From assembly GCF_022539665.2 (NCBI RefSeq), contig NC_081340.1, positions 6,509,357-6,573,356 of the forward strand: 64,000 nucleotides of DNA, given 5' to 3'. The notes beneath the pieces were generated by a model. It did no database searches, was not told the DNA's origin, and worked only from the letters and a program-made list of their open reading frames with translations. Shown in pieces: positions 46,187-57,289 of the stretch; within the stretch, counting starts at the first letter, position 1; every line of letters begins with the position of its first letter. The DNA is from Daphnia carinata (lineage: Eukaryota; Arthropoda; Branchiopoda; Diplostraca; Daphniidae). Position numbers and translations under genes: made by a program.

Positions 46187-48746
46187 TTAATCGTCTTTGG
46201 GATCAGGAGCGGGACCTTTGGTGACCATTTTCATGCACGACGACTCTTCGTGCTTGTAGAGATAGGACTTGAGAGCGAAGGCTTTGCCGCAACGTTGGCA
46301 CGTGAACGGCTTCAAATTGGAATGAGTCTGAATGTGTGCGCGCAGATTGGACTTGTCGGCGAAAGCCTTTTCGCATATTTGGCAGGTAAACGGCTTCTCG
46401 CCTAATTTTAATCAAATAATTAGATGTTAATTTATTCAACAAAGCATTGCGTTTCATTTCTTACCCGTATGAGTTCGTATGTGGCCCTGTAACAGCCACG
46501 GCCTGGAAAATGATTTACCGCAGTAAGGACACTTGCAACCCTGGCTGTGAGTGCGGACGTGCATTGAGAAAGCTGGAACTGAAACGTAAACTTTGTCACA
46601 ATGAGGACAGCGTCTCGCCTATAAGAACAACATTAAAATGTAAGTCAATTTCATAAACAATTTGCGTTTGTATACCTTTTGATCAGCTGGTGATCGGTGA
46701 GTCTGTCGATGTCTGGCCAGGTTGGATGAAGTGCTGTAACGCTTTCCACAATCAGGACATTCATGTCCGTCTGGCCCTGTGTGACTGTCGCCACTGTTGC
46801 TGCTATTGCTTGCACCTGGCCCTTTCACAGCGACAGAGACGGACTTGCACGAAGTGACATCGTGAGGTGACCAGCAAGAATCTGTGGCATCCATTTCATC
46901 GACATCTTCATCATCGTCGTCGTCTTCATCGTCGTCCGCTTCAGACGAGGCGGCCCTGCTGGATTGCGGTGATTTCTTGCGCAGGCCGAGATTAATGGTG
47001 AGATGAGTCTCGGATGGAGTCGGTGATGGCGACGGTGTCAAAATGCGGACTTCGCTGGCCGTGGCCGTTGTTGCTGGGTCGCGGCTCAAATCCAGCGGCT
47101 TATCCAGCACGGGCGTTGAATGACTGGAGCAGTTGGACATGTCCAGCATTTTGACAACTGGGCTTTTCAAGGCTCGCGCCATCACCAAGCCTTGCTGCTG
47201 ATGGCGCCAGCGTTCCAGCACGGAACGGAATTCAGTCCCGCCTGAAGTAGCCAGACTGACTTCGGCCAACTGGAACAGATTGTACATCTCTTCGGGTATC
47301 GTAGTGCCGTGGTGCTGGAGGCGGCCATCAGGTGTCCCAGCACTACCACTGCCTATGACGGGAGAAATGCGGGCAGATTGCGGCCGTCCAGGTGACTTGA
47401 GCTCGGCTACAGTTCCTTGGCCAGGCGACAGAGGGAACGCTGGATAGGTTTGCGGATTGCTGCCCGCCTTCCGATGTTGTTGCTGATTGCAACGCTGTGG
47501 TTGCTGGACTTGTTTGACCACGGAGACAACAGCAGGGACGTCATCTTTAGCATTCCTGATCGATGATGCAATCGTTGCTGCCTCTTCTGTCGTTAAAAAA
47601 ATCAACAAATTGAGTGACGGAGAGCAAACAAACATTTCTGGCAGGAATCCGCATTCCGGGTAGTGAAAGAAAAAAAAAAGGGCCAGTAAGGGGAAAAGGG
47701 ACAAGAGTTTATTTCTGTCCGTGGTGACCACTTGCTAACCAACTGTTGCTTATAATACTCATACTGTGGGGGGGGGGGGGATGTTGGGAGCTGGACTCTA
47801 GCCCGTGTGGCTCTGTTCCAGCTGATCTCATTCGCGAAAATTCATGCGTCTCTCTGTTTCACGCTAAAGTTTCCTGGAACGAAAAACACGTTCCTTTTTT
47901 TTTGTGTGTGTGTTGGGGATTGAGGGCGTGGGTTCCAGACGTCGTCGTCGTTGAGACGAGGTCGACGACGCGTTGCGCCGTCTCGAGAGAGAAAGAGAGA
48001 AAAAAAAAGTTCTATTTTTGGTGTGGGGCGGACGAAACGGCGAGCATGTGTGTACGCCGTTGCCCGGTTTTCTCGGATTGAGTGCCCACCTGCCTCTCTG
48101 CCTCACTATTTCTTTTTTTTTTTCTTTTAACGTTCCAGCGCCTGTGCGCAACTGTTCGCTACCCAGAAATGACGTGTAGCTCAAGCCAATCACATTCCTG
48201 TCTCATTATTTGTTCTTTTTCTTTTGCAGATTGATTGGACGCATGTCGCCGCAAAATCAGTTCCAAACTTCGATTCCGGGATTGCCGTAAATCATAAGGT
48301 AAATAAACAAATCTGCCACTCATTTTAAATTGCTATCATTTCTAACATTAATAAATAATTTTTTAAAATTATTATTTCGTTTCAGACATTGAATTACGGA
48401 GATTTGGAGGACAGTGGAGGTAACGGCTGCAGTGGCAGAGGTAGTGGTCGTGGTGGGTGCTACACACGTCTTTACCAAAGGAAGGGGGGGGGCATGTTAG
48501 CTATTTATAGTAGACTACGCAATCAGAGCGCTGGAAAAAAAAAGGGAAACGGTGGGTGTATACGTGCGATGTGAAAGAGGCGATAGAACGATGCGCATCA
48601 TCCAATGACACCAACGGATGTAGCGACACAAAAAGGAAAGGAACATTCGAAATCTTCGAGAGCCGTTGAACGAGAAACTTGTACATACCGGCAGGAACGG
48701 GGCTGATGTTGTAACGTCGATGAGTAAACAGGAACGATTTAGGCAT
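46187..48746 (-). CDS. scrt: Scratch-family zinc-finger transcriptional repressor
   Basis: Four coding exons on the minus strand join in phase (445 residues): 48689-48746, 46676-47586, 46465-46618, 46187-46401. The protein begins with a SNAG repressor motif ([13 protein letters not shown]). It then carries a CtBP-binding motif PLDLS (about 183-187), an acidic tract (about 236-250), and five C2H2-type fingers (first about 294-316, [23 protein letters not shown]; the last ends in Cys). The finger set [37 protein letters not shown] and [16 protein letters not shown] is diagnostic of Snail/Scratch, and the first finger's TSSNLxRHxQTHRS is typical of Scratch rather than Snail. Scratch proteins bind E-box DNA and promote neuronal fate by repressing non-neuronal genes. 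The short SNAG exon is separated by a 1.1 kb intron that shows plus-strand splice signals. Confidence 0.95.
47587..48688 (-). other. Scratch intron 1
   Basis: It separates the SNAG exon from the zinc-finger exons with clean GTATGT/CAG ends on the minus strand. Contents: a G-run near 47767-47779, homopolymer tracts, and the plus-strand exon-like pieces described separately. Confidence 0.7.
48230..48418 (+). other. Plus-strand exon-like pieces inside scratch intron 1
   Basis: A strong acceptor (CTTTTGCAG) starts a 69 bp piece, 48230-48298, ending at a GTAAAT donor. After an 87 bp intron, an acceptor (TTTCAG) starts another piece at 48386. The two join in phase 0 into a continuous frame reading from [11 protein letters not shown] to YGDLEDSGG and onward for more than 80 codons. 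No family is recognised. It would be an antisense transcript to scratch, coding or not. Confidence 0.35.
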
Positions 48747-50318
48747 TTTTTTGATCCTGATGATCCGACAGGCAGACTGTTCGATTAAAAAAAAAAAAAA
48801 AGGTCGGGGATTGTGTGATGCAATTTAAAGAAACACTTGAGCTGCGAATTTCACTAGAGGATCGCGATCTTGTAATTGCAAATCCAACGAACGCTAATGA
48901 CAGTACAACTAGCCCAACGTGACAGCAATATAAGGTTCAGCGAAATGTACAATAAGGCCCGACGCCCTAACGTTTTTTTTTTTTTGTGTCCAATTGAAAT
49001 CGAAATTTTGGCCGTGAGGGACGCCGAGAGAGCACACGCTATCACCACGAGATGTTTGGAACGAATGCCAACATCTTCAGTGTCCCGGTGCCTCTAAAAA
49101 TTACCGCCGACCGACCACCACGTGCACACATGGACCCCACCTCTTCTTCTTTGCTCTCCTCCTCCCACTTCGACCCTCCACCGCCTCCTCCTCTTTCCTC
49201 TTGTACGTGGCAATGCTATGCCTTCTTCAACAGGGGGAATAAGAACTCGATATACAGCAGAGCCATTTCACCCTACACAGTCAGCTCCCGGCATTTTTTT
49301 TTTTTGGACTATCTAGAGCGCCATCTATGCGAAAGACACCGTCCTCCACCACCCGGCTCTCTGTTCTCTGTGCAGCAGAAAACTAATACTGAAAAAAAAG
49401 TGGCTTGCTCTTGAAAATACTTCGTCCTTCCTTTTCTCTTTTTTCCTCTCCATTTCTTAGCGGGTGCGGGGGGGGGATCCATATAGATCCGATGCAACAT
49501 CCCCACGATGATCTACATAGACCTTTGTTTTCTTTCTATTATTACAACCCAACCGAGCTGGAACGATTAGGAATTTGCAAAAATATGGCGTTCGTTCGGT
49601 AAATGATCTTACGTAATAATAAAGTTCGATTCGAAAAATAATAATAGACTTTCAGAGGTAAAAAGGTTATTGAGTTGAAAGAGAAAAGGGACACAAAAAA
49701 AAGGACGCCAAACATCCGGTCTTTTTTTTTTTTTTTTTTTTCTTAGAGGGTGTCAGCAAGTGAACATGTGTTTGTATCGCGATGCTTCCGTTCTCTCGCT
49801 CAGCGGCACTGTCTGTATAAGCCTCACTATTTTTCTCTCTCTCTCTTTTTTAGTCTTGGACAAAAATCCCCTCTCGCTCTTGCTCGTATACATCAGCAGG
49901 AAGGAACCTGGAACGCAAACGCAAGGGAAGGAACAAGTCTTTTTACCCCCCCCCCCCCATATATAGCAAGTAGGAGCACAGGAGAGTTTTAAAAAACGTT
50001 TTGCTTGACTTTTGCCTTATTTTTCTTTTTAAAACTCTCTTTTTCTCATCAAGCAGCACATTCACCCTATTTCGCCTGTGTGCTGTATAGCTTTTTCGGT
50101 TGATCCAGGCAAGACATCTGCGCCGGATCTTGGAAGAAGCGTGTGTGTGTGTATTTTCAACGTAACACGAGCCACCCCCCTCCTCGGTGCTCTCAAGGAA
50201 GGATCAAAGTCACCCCTTTTCGCACTGAAGAACAACTCGGTAAGAGTTCCTATATGCATCTCGTCCGGCGGAACTATCTGTACGTTTCTTAATTCTTTTT
50301 TCTTTCCCACCCTGACAG

Positions 50319-50787
50319 TACATTACCCAATGCGAGTGTATGCAAAGTTACGCAGGATGTTATGACGCAGCTCGGAGTGGAAGAAAATGAATTGGAGCAT
50401 TTCGAAATCGAAGTTGACTGCAGCCAGTAACGACGGGCATCGGTGAGTAACAATAGTACGCTCCCTACGTGTGTTTGTCTTTGACACGAGCCGTGGTGAT
50501 TTTAAAAATAAGTTCCATTTTTCGACCCTCTTTTTCTTCCTCTCCCCCTCCGACACCTTCCGTGTTGTTTTTGTTTTTCAATCTTGTACACACGTTGCAT
50601 TCCTTTTTTTGCTTTATTTCTTACAGATCTCCTGGAGCTTCCGTCTCTTTAAGCAAAAACAAGGCAAACCAAACTTCCCCCAAAATCATGGACCTGTTAT
50701 CTAATAATGCCACAAAGGCCTCTTTTTCAAGGCTAAACATTTAAACTGAAGAGATGCACTAGCCTGTGCCTTGATGTCTAATATTAG
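50319..50787 (+). ncRNA. Candidate spliced noncoding transcript upstream of scratch
   Basis: An exon 50319-50442 has a strong acceptor (pyrimidine tract plus CCTGACAG) and a GTGAGT donor. The next exon, 50627-50787, has acceptor TTTCTTACAG and donor TTAG|GTAAGT. An upstream exon would end at 50239 (GTAAGA). The phases do not give one long frame. The first exon alone has a 36-codon frame ending ...FEIEVDCSQ, and no known protein is recognised, so I call it noncoding for now. It is transcribed away from scratch. Confidence 0.35.
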
Positions 50788-53109
50788 GTAAGTGGCATAC
50801 AAGAGAGAGAGAGAGAAACAGATACTCTGCCCACCCCCTTGCCTTATTCTCCTTCTTCCGCGGTTTAAGAGTGTGTGATCTGTTTCCGAGTGGAGATGAA
50901 GATATCTCTCAAACGCCCTCAGCAGCAGAAAATAAAAGAAGAGCACACAGCAAGCCAAGCGTGCCGGGGTTGCCTATATTAGTGCAGTCTTCCGACTTGA
51001 CTGCTATATAGCTCTACTCCAACTTGAAGTATAGGAGGTGGGTGTCGACCACCGAGAAGATGTTCAACTTTCAGGGGGAGACCACCTGAAAATAGGCTTA
51101 TATAGCATCCTCTCTGTCTTTCAGCTCCCCAGCCGATCCTTACTACTAAGGTCCTATATTTAACCCCCCCCCCCCTTACCCTAACTTATTGTGCCCACCA
51201 CTAACAACAGTAAAAAAAAAAAAAACCAGCCACTACCACCACCACTGTGAACTACTGACATCCGCATATATAACACGTCCCGCGTCCCTTTTTCTTTTCC
51301 TCCCCCTTCTCAAGCCTTCTTCCGAAAACGGTTGGTGTAGTATTATTTTTATCTCATCAACCCTCCAACGAAGGTCTTAAGCTTTTTAAACGCTCTAGAC
51401 CTATGTTTTGGAAGATTGAAAATGCTTCTATTTTATTAGGATCTACCATGACAACGAGCTTAATAAGACACAAAAACTTGTTGAATTTGTTGCTGGACAG
51501 TATAATGTTGGCCTTCGTTATGTGAGGGGGGGGGGCTAACTTGCAGCCACTGATTGGAGAAAGAGAGTGTATACGCGATGGAATTGAATCCGAGGACGTG
51601 ACCTCATCAAGTTGGCCAGCGGTACGGCAAGCTGGGGGATAATAAGAGAAGTCGGGGGGGGGGATGAAAAAGAGACGTCTGACTGTTAAGCTTCAAGTCT
51701 CTATGCGTTATACATATGATGTAATACCATACGATCCTACTAAAGCCATATGGCAACTGCTTATTCTTTTTGCCACTGAAACTCGTGCGATATGATCCAA
51801 TTGGAATTGAAAACCTTCGTTATTTTTAGTAGAAAGAAGGATGTAATAAGACAGAAATTAATGAGCTTTGGTTATGGGTTTTTGTTTTTTTGCGCATGCT
51901 ACTCAAATGTGATAAGGTTAGACGTTTTAAAGCCATTCCCATCATTGTTTCATTTTTTTTTCTTTACCGCTAGAACTGCCATGTTGGACGGTCCAGTGAT
52001 TTTGGAAATTGGGTTCACAATTTAAAAGACATTTCATTTTCTCTTTGCTTCGTTTTCACGTTTGACATGTTACTTGTGCTTTTGCTGAACGAGGGGGTTT
52101 CAAGAAAAATAGACGAAATAATGATAAGAAATAATGGCGTTCCGTATCCGTAGGAGTTTGTGGGAAGACACGCGCGACGTCACCATATGTTGCGGATGGA
52201 ACCGGGTGGCAGTGAGGAGAGAGGAGCCTTGAAAAGAACTGTAAGGGAAACATTACATGCTGGACGCATAGCGCACACGGTGACTTCTTCTTTCTTTTTC
52301 TCATTTCCCTCTAGGACTGGCACGGCTGCCAAGTTCCAAAAAAGAACAACAAAAAATCATCAAGGGGAAACTGAACTGATGAGCGGAGCATAAAGTTCTT
52401 TCGCAAGGGAGTAGATGAACATTCCAAGCGAGCCTGCACTAAAGGAATTCTAGGAAAATAATAATAATAATAATTTTAAAAAAAGCCGCCACTTCCGCAC
52501 GAGCGCGCACCGACCTCCGCACTCCGTCCGTGGGCGCTTCCAAAAACAGAACCCCCCTCACTACTTTTGAATGAATGGAAATTTACTTTGCACTATAAGA
52601 TGTGCATACAACTGTCACAACCCTTTCTCTACTCCCCTCTTGAAGCCATCGAAAACGTAGAGCATTGTCTTTAACATTCAGCCGCGGCACGCGCAACTGT
52701 TTTCAAACGAGAATAGCTGCTGTTTGCAGAAATTGAAACCGCGTGTCAAAGAGTTCCTCCTCTTCTTTTTTTTTTGGAAAGTCTTAAATTGATTTTCCGG
52801 ATACAAGGGGAAAAAAACGAGAGGAAGAAAGAAAGGTGGCGACGTCCGACGACGCCTTCTTCCTGAACGTTCTACATGGGCATTGTGCTGTGTGATGAAT
52901 GACCTGCACTCTGATTTGCCAGTGACCCTACTCATTTGGGAGCATGCCCCCTCACCATCTTCTTTTCTCTTTTGCTTCTATGAGGAAGGAAGGAAGGAAG
53001 GAAGAAAGGCAATTGTCTTTGTAGTAGCGCCAAAGGGTGGTTCTTCCCTGACCACTTGCACGCCCAGCCAGCGGGTGCTGGGCACATCTGGTCGCCTGCT
53101 AAGCAAACA

Positions 53110-53125
53110 GCACGCGCGCGCGTGC
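53110..53125. repeat. Perfect 16 bp CG-rich palindrome
   Basis: GCACGCGCGCGCGTGC is fully self-complementary and is extended by imperfect GCAAA/TTTGC arms. It could form Z-DNA or a short cruciform. Its role is unknown. Confidence 0.7.
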
Positions 53126-53530
53126 TTTGCTGCTGATGTTCTGCTCCGGGTTTCTCTCTATCTACACAACATGAAGCATATGACGGACCTCCCCTTCCTC
53201 CAAACCACGCCGTATCGAAGGGAATGCCGGCTGCTGCTGTTGCAGTACCGGTGACGCACGACCCGTTCCGAAACATTTGTAGACATAAATTCTCTTTTAC
53301 ATAAATCTACGAGCATTCATGTGCTGCTGTTTTCCTTTGATCCTCTGCTGAGTTCAGATTCATCCACATTGCACGTACGCGGAATATGTGTGAAACTTAT
53401 GATTCACGGTGTACGCGTCTTTATCGCAATACCACCGACGACGGTGAATTCTTTTTAAATGTTTTTGTTGTTAAGTTTCTTGTGTAATAATTTTACTTTC
53501 ATTGTATTACGTGGTACATGCGGTTGTTTA

Positions 53531-53536
53531 AATAAA
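53531..53536 (+). terminator. Plus-strand polyadenylation-like signal
   Basis: AATAAA in AT-rich sequence just before the tRNA gene, without an assigned upstream gene. It could end a plus-strand transcript from the scratch upstream region. Confidence 0.3.
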
Positions 53537-53670
53537 ATAAATTTTAAAACGGAAAACAGGTGTTGAGGCACAAACACGATTTGAGAGAATCCTTTGAAAA
53601 ACGTGGATTAACTAGTTAACGAATAAAAAACCAACAAATAAAACACAAATTTCATAAATTAACAGAAGCT

Positions 53671-53675
53671 AAAAA
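53671..53675 (-). terminator. RNA polymerase III terminator of the tRNA gene
   Basis: Five consecutive T on the transcribed strand, four bases after the mature 3' end of tRNA-Met. Confidence 0.85.
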
Positions 53676-53679
53676 TGTT

Positions 53680-53752
53680 TGCCCCGGGTGAGGCTCGAAC
53701 TCACGACCTTAGGATTATGAGACCTACGCTCTGCCAACTGAGCCACCGAGGC
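53680..53752 (-). tRNA. tRNA-Met(CAT): Elongator tRNA-Met (anticodon CAT)
   Basis: The 73 nt minus-strand sequence folds as a canonical cloverleaf. The acceptor stem is GCCTCGG with CCGGGGC and discriminator A. The D arm reads GCTCAGTTGGCAGAGC, the anticodon loop CTCATAA (CAT at 53717-53719) and the T arm GTGAGTTCGAGCCTCAC. The U-U mismatch at 31-39 and the sequence resemble the eukaryotic elongator rather than initiator tRNA-Met. No intron. A T5 terminator follows. Confidence 0.98.
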
Positions 53753-54074
53753 TTGTTGTTCTCTACCATGGAATACAATAATATATGTTTTATTTGAAAT
53801 ACAATTTTTTATTTGCAGTCTTCGCTATTTCAGTAACGAAATTAATGTAAAATATAAAAGTTCTAAAGATTCAAATGAGATAGTCGTTTAAACTGCACAG
53901 AAATAACTATTTCTACATAGTTTTTCGTTTTAGCACCAGATGGCAAAAGGCGCCACTTTTTCATTGCCACCTTCAGGAAGGCCAGATTTGCCCTGATTGC
54001 GTTGCAATCTCGATAAAAAAAAATGGTGCAACCAAATCATCTTCTTAACCATTGATAAATATTTTCTTCTTTGC

Positions 54075-54572
54075 TCATAGGTAAATCTTATTGAAGCGTA
54101 CAGCTTTGGATTCTATTAAAAACTTAAGCTTCGTGACGGTACGACGGTACTGGCAGATTCCATTTTCCGTAATGACATCTGTCTCCACAAGAGGCTCTGG
54201 AAACTGTTGCCCATAAGGTGGCGCTGGAAACTGGCGTATACCAGGGATCTGTGAAAAGCGCGCCAAATGGGTAAGAGAGATACAAGATGCATCATCGCTG
54301 TTTCGCACGAGGTCTCGTATTTTCGGTTGCAGGATGTCGAGAAATTTCTTAATTTCAAGAACCATGTACGTTTTACAACGTACCAACTCAATATAGGCTA
54401 AGTTCCATACTTCGCAAAAGTGGTAAATTGGTATGAGCGGCATGTTTAAAATGCCACACCTCATAGTTATATCTTTTAAAAGATTGTGTCTTGTATCACA
54501 TATACATCTCGTGGTCCGTATCCTATGGTTTGCAGCTGAATCTCGTGGTATCCATTGCATCCATCCATACAT
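54075..54572 (-). CDS. Orphan ORF, unknown function
   Basis: A single open frame of 165 codons from ATG 54572 to TGA; it stays open a further 27 codons upstream, so it may be part of a longer spliced gene. The product (starting MYGWMQWIPRDS) has Cys and His scattered in the first half and a segment EIKKFLDILQPKIRDLV that could be helical. It has no signal peptide, membrane span or family I recognise. The surrounding DNA is AT-rich and low in homopolymers. It may be a lineage-specific gene, a transposon remnant or chance; the length on a moderately AT-rich background makes pure chance less likely. Confidence 0.4.
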   Translation of the reverse strand: MYGWMQWIPRDSAANHRIRTTRCICDTRHNLLKDITMRCGILNMPLIPIYHFCEVWNLAYIELVRCKTYMVLEIKKFLDILQPKIRDLVRNSDDASCISLTHLARFSQIPGIRQFPAPPYGQQFPEPLVETDVITENGICQYRRTVTKLKFLIESKAVRFNKIYL

Positions 54573-56038
54573 AATGTAAAGCTGTTTGCTGTGGATAAAA
54601 TTCTTGCAGGAGAAGGTGCTGATGATCAACGGAACATTATTAAGGTGACCCAAGCTCTTGGCTACCTCTCAATGAATTCAAGCAAAGTATTATGTTGGAA
54701 ACAATTATAAATTATTCCCATTGACATAACATCTTTGACTTGTGCAACTGATTGCAGTGAATCATATTTCCAACAAAATATTTTGTAATAGATTCTGCAA
54801 GCTTAATTTTTTTGGCTTTCGAGAACTTGCATTTCAGGTTCAACAATATGTTCTTCTGATAGCTTCCTAGTAGAACCTAAGTGGGGTAACCAAGGCAACT
54901 ACATAGTAAATTTATCTATGGGATTATGTAATTAATTTGAAGTTAGCAGTAACCATTCTGTGTTGAGTCGAATATAATAGTTGAATGCAACCTCCATTAT
55001 AAGTGTAACAAATTTTGCTTGAGGAATGGGTTAGCTTATAGTTATTCCACTTTAGCTTAATGTATATTGGTGAACGCTGCCATTTTATGCTGAAACGTTT
55101 TGTTACAGGTCTTTTTATTAGAAAACAAATATTCGTGGAAGGAAAGAATGTCCCCAACACAACTAATTCAACTGCTTGATCATTACCGTGTAGGAGAAAC
55201 ATATGATGGCTTGTGATGACAAAGCCTGATCCATTGAAATCAGTAAGTAATTTTAAAACAAATTAATACAAGAAACAATTGTGATCTCTTAAAATTAAAT
55301 TCTAAATGTTAGTTGAACTATCACCAGGTAAATGTGCATGTGTGTAATAGGTGTCCTGCGCCACTGGAAAAGGTTCAGCTGTCACGCCAAGGAAGTGAGG
55401 ACTCCTAGTGCGTTACGCACAAGGAAAGGACGAACTCCTTTGAAGCCCACCCCATCGCTCTCTTGCATGGCAGTCGTAGTCCTCCCCCGTCCTACCTTCG
55501 AGAAACGACTTGCAGCCAAGCTCATTTGATCTGCTTCCAATCAGATATAATGAGCCCGTCATATTGCCATGAGTGAGTCTGCATTCTCTTCCTTTCAGAG
55601 TTCTTTCTGCTTTCGGTCTCATGTTTGTTTTTCTTATATAGAGAGACCTTTACGAGAGTAGACGCAGAACATTGGTAGAGATCCGGCTGCTATGGTAACA
55701 TCGTTTTCGAAGGCTTATACATAGAAGAAACACATACACACAAGGGCGTCGTGTATGTGACGTGTGCTCATCTCCTCGTGACTACTCGTCGCAAAAGATG
55801 CACCAGAAACGGAAAACGAAGGGTAAAAAGATACGAGATCAATAAGGTCAAATGCTTGCCATGCGATGCGTAATCAAGCTAAAAGCTCGTTGTCGCTCTC
55901 TTTTGTCTCGCTTTCCAAGCCGACTCGTTGCCCAGGTATTGCTCGCCGCTTCGGGCCACTCGGCGAACCCAAAACGTGTCCCGATCACCGTGCATAGGTG
56001 TACTTTTGCTCGTAGTGTTTAGCCGAAAACTGGGCGAA
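54573..56038. other. Intergenic region
   Basis: AT-rich sequence with no recognised gene. Overlapping short frames on both strands near 55380-55620 show no family signature. It probably includes promoter sequence of the plus-strand gene that follows. Confidence 0.4.
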
Positions 56039-56803
56039 ATGGGGGTGCCGCTCAGCAAATACCGTGTCCTACAAAGTTGCCTAGACATTCGCTGCGTTGT
56101 GAGTCCCTCTGAGAATGGCAAAGCCGTTCGCTCAACCACCCCGAAATCTCCGCTTCAATCGAAAGCGTCGCAATGTAACGCTACCGAAAAATTGAAGATG
56201 TCATCCAACGCCTTTAATTTATTGACACCGAATAGCCGAATGTCATCAGAGAGCGTTACCATCGATGGAGAGAGTGGTATCCGGTCGCCGGAGCATACAC
56301 CTACGGTCAACTGTTGGAAATCCACTCAGCTGGAAGCCGTTGGTGAATCTTACTGGGAGACTGAACAGCAGACAAACAATCAAGTAGCCACTGACGAAAT
56401 GGAAGAAGAATGCACCATTTGTTCGTCTGCTCTTGTGGTCTCTGAAATTGTAACCGTCATGGAAGGTTCGCTAGTCGTCGAAATTCACGCTGCCCATTCC
56501 GAAGACGAAGAAACCCGGCCTTTTGTTGGCCAGCCTCATACTCCGAACAGGACGTTGTTCCAGGCATCGCCACAACCTTTCCGTCTAGAAACCGACGATG
56601 GGTATAAAAAAGTGTATAGATTGCGTGCGAATAATAACCATCGTTTCCTACACCATGCCCGTTCACGCTCAATTGAGTTCCAGCGGTGCCATCGTGCCCA
56701 GCTTTTCCAGTCTCTCCCTCATTTGATTCTGAATAGATATCGTCGCCTTCCTCTATTTCCTCCCTTGGCCGTCACATCACATCGTTTTCTTTACAACTTT
56801 TGA
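56039..56803 (+). CDS. Hypothetical ORF, possibly first coding exon of the downstream gene
   Basis: ATG at 56039 opens 254 codons (MGVPLSKYRVLQSC...) to a TGA at 56801-56803. The frame is also open for about 37 codons upstream. Composition is Ser/Thr/Glu-rich and moderately hydrophilic, with no recognised domain. A donor-like GATGG|GTATAA at 56601 falls in the phase needed by the exon starting at 57290, so the first 187 or so codons may be an exon of that gene. Alternatively, the TATAAAAA at 56603 may be a promoter element. Low certainty. Confidence 0.4.
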   Translation: MGVPLSKYRVLQSCLDIRCVVSPSENGKAVRSTTPKSPLQSKASQCNATEKLKMSSNAFNLLTPNSRMSSESVTIDGESGIRSPEHTPTVNCWKSTQLEAVGESYWETEQQTNNQVATDEMEEECTICSSALVVSEIVTVMEGSLVVEIHAAHSEDEETRPFVGQPHTPNRTLFQASPQPFRLETDDGYKKVYRLRANNNHRFLHHARSRSIEFQRCHRAQLFQSLPHLILNRYRRLPLFPPLAVTSHRFLYNF

Positions 56804-57289
56804 AAGTTTAGGCCCTTTTTTTTATGAAAGAAAAAGAGTTCGTTTCGACAGAGGGGATTTGTCTTCCGCGCCTTCTTTCTTAGACTTTCGGCTGCTATGA
56901 GATTGTTCTGGAACGATTCCAGCTGCAGCGGCAAGCACGTGCCGCTCGTAAACACGATCAGCACCTCGACTCGTTGCCAAAATAAAAAGACGGCCTAGTC
57001 TACTGTGTAGTCTAAAGCTATTTTCTTTTTTCTTTTTTTTTTTTTAAATCTACTTCTTCATTTATCTTATGTATTCGAGGCATCAAAATAGGACGACGTA
57101 GAAATACCAACGATTCCCCCCCTCCCCTTTTTTTTACGCTTGTCCCGGCGATACAGTCCTTGCGCTCTTGTTCATCGTAGCCTATTGTATTGGGGTTTAC
57201 TAGCTATTAATGAAAGAATACTGTCAAATGTTTTCTTGATATTAATTTTGATTTAATTTTGTAATTTTTTCTGTGTTTTTATGTTACAG
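56804..57289. other. Intron or intergenic gap
   Basis: T- and C-rich tracts with no coding sequence. It ends in a strong acceptor (TTTTTATGTTACAG) at 57289. Confidence 0.5.

Larger units (their letters stand above)
48747..53679. other. 5 kb upstream of scratch; probable regulatory DNA with possible noncoding transcripts
   Basis: No protein family is recognised. Overlapping open frames on both strands at about 52880-53270 are unconvincing. Several strong plus-strand splice signals (50239-50788, acceptor near 51121) and a plus-strand AATAAA at 53531 suggest a spliced noncoding transcript. Otherwise there are homopolymer runs (poly-C and poly-G of 9 or more), a GAAG tandem near 52984-53006, and a CG palindrome at 53110. 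Confidence 0.45.

Noticed and set aside
46447-46656. Plus-strand frame opposite scratch zinc-finger exons
   Set aside because: Antisense shadow of a conserved zinc-finger exon on the minus strand.
52883-53276. Opposing open frames of 114-123 codons on both strands
   Set aside because: Both strands are open over the same bases, neither begins at a good ATG, and the composition follows the local repeats (GAAG, CG run); no family is recognised.
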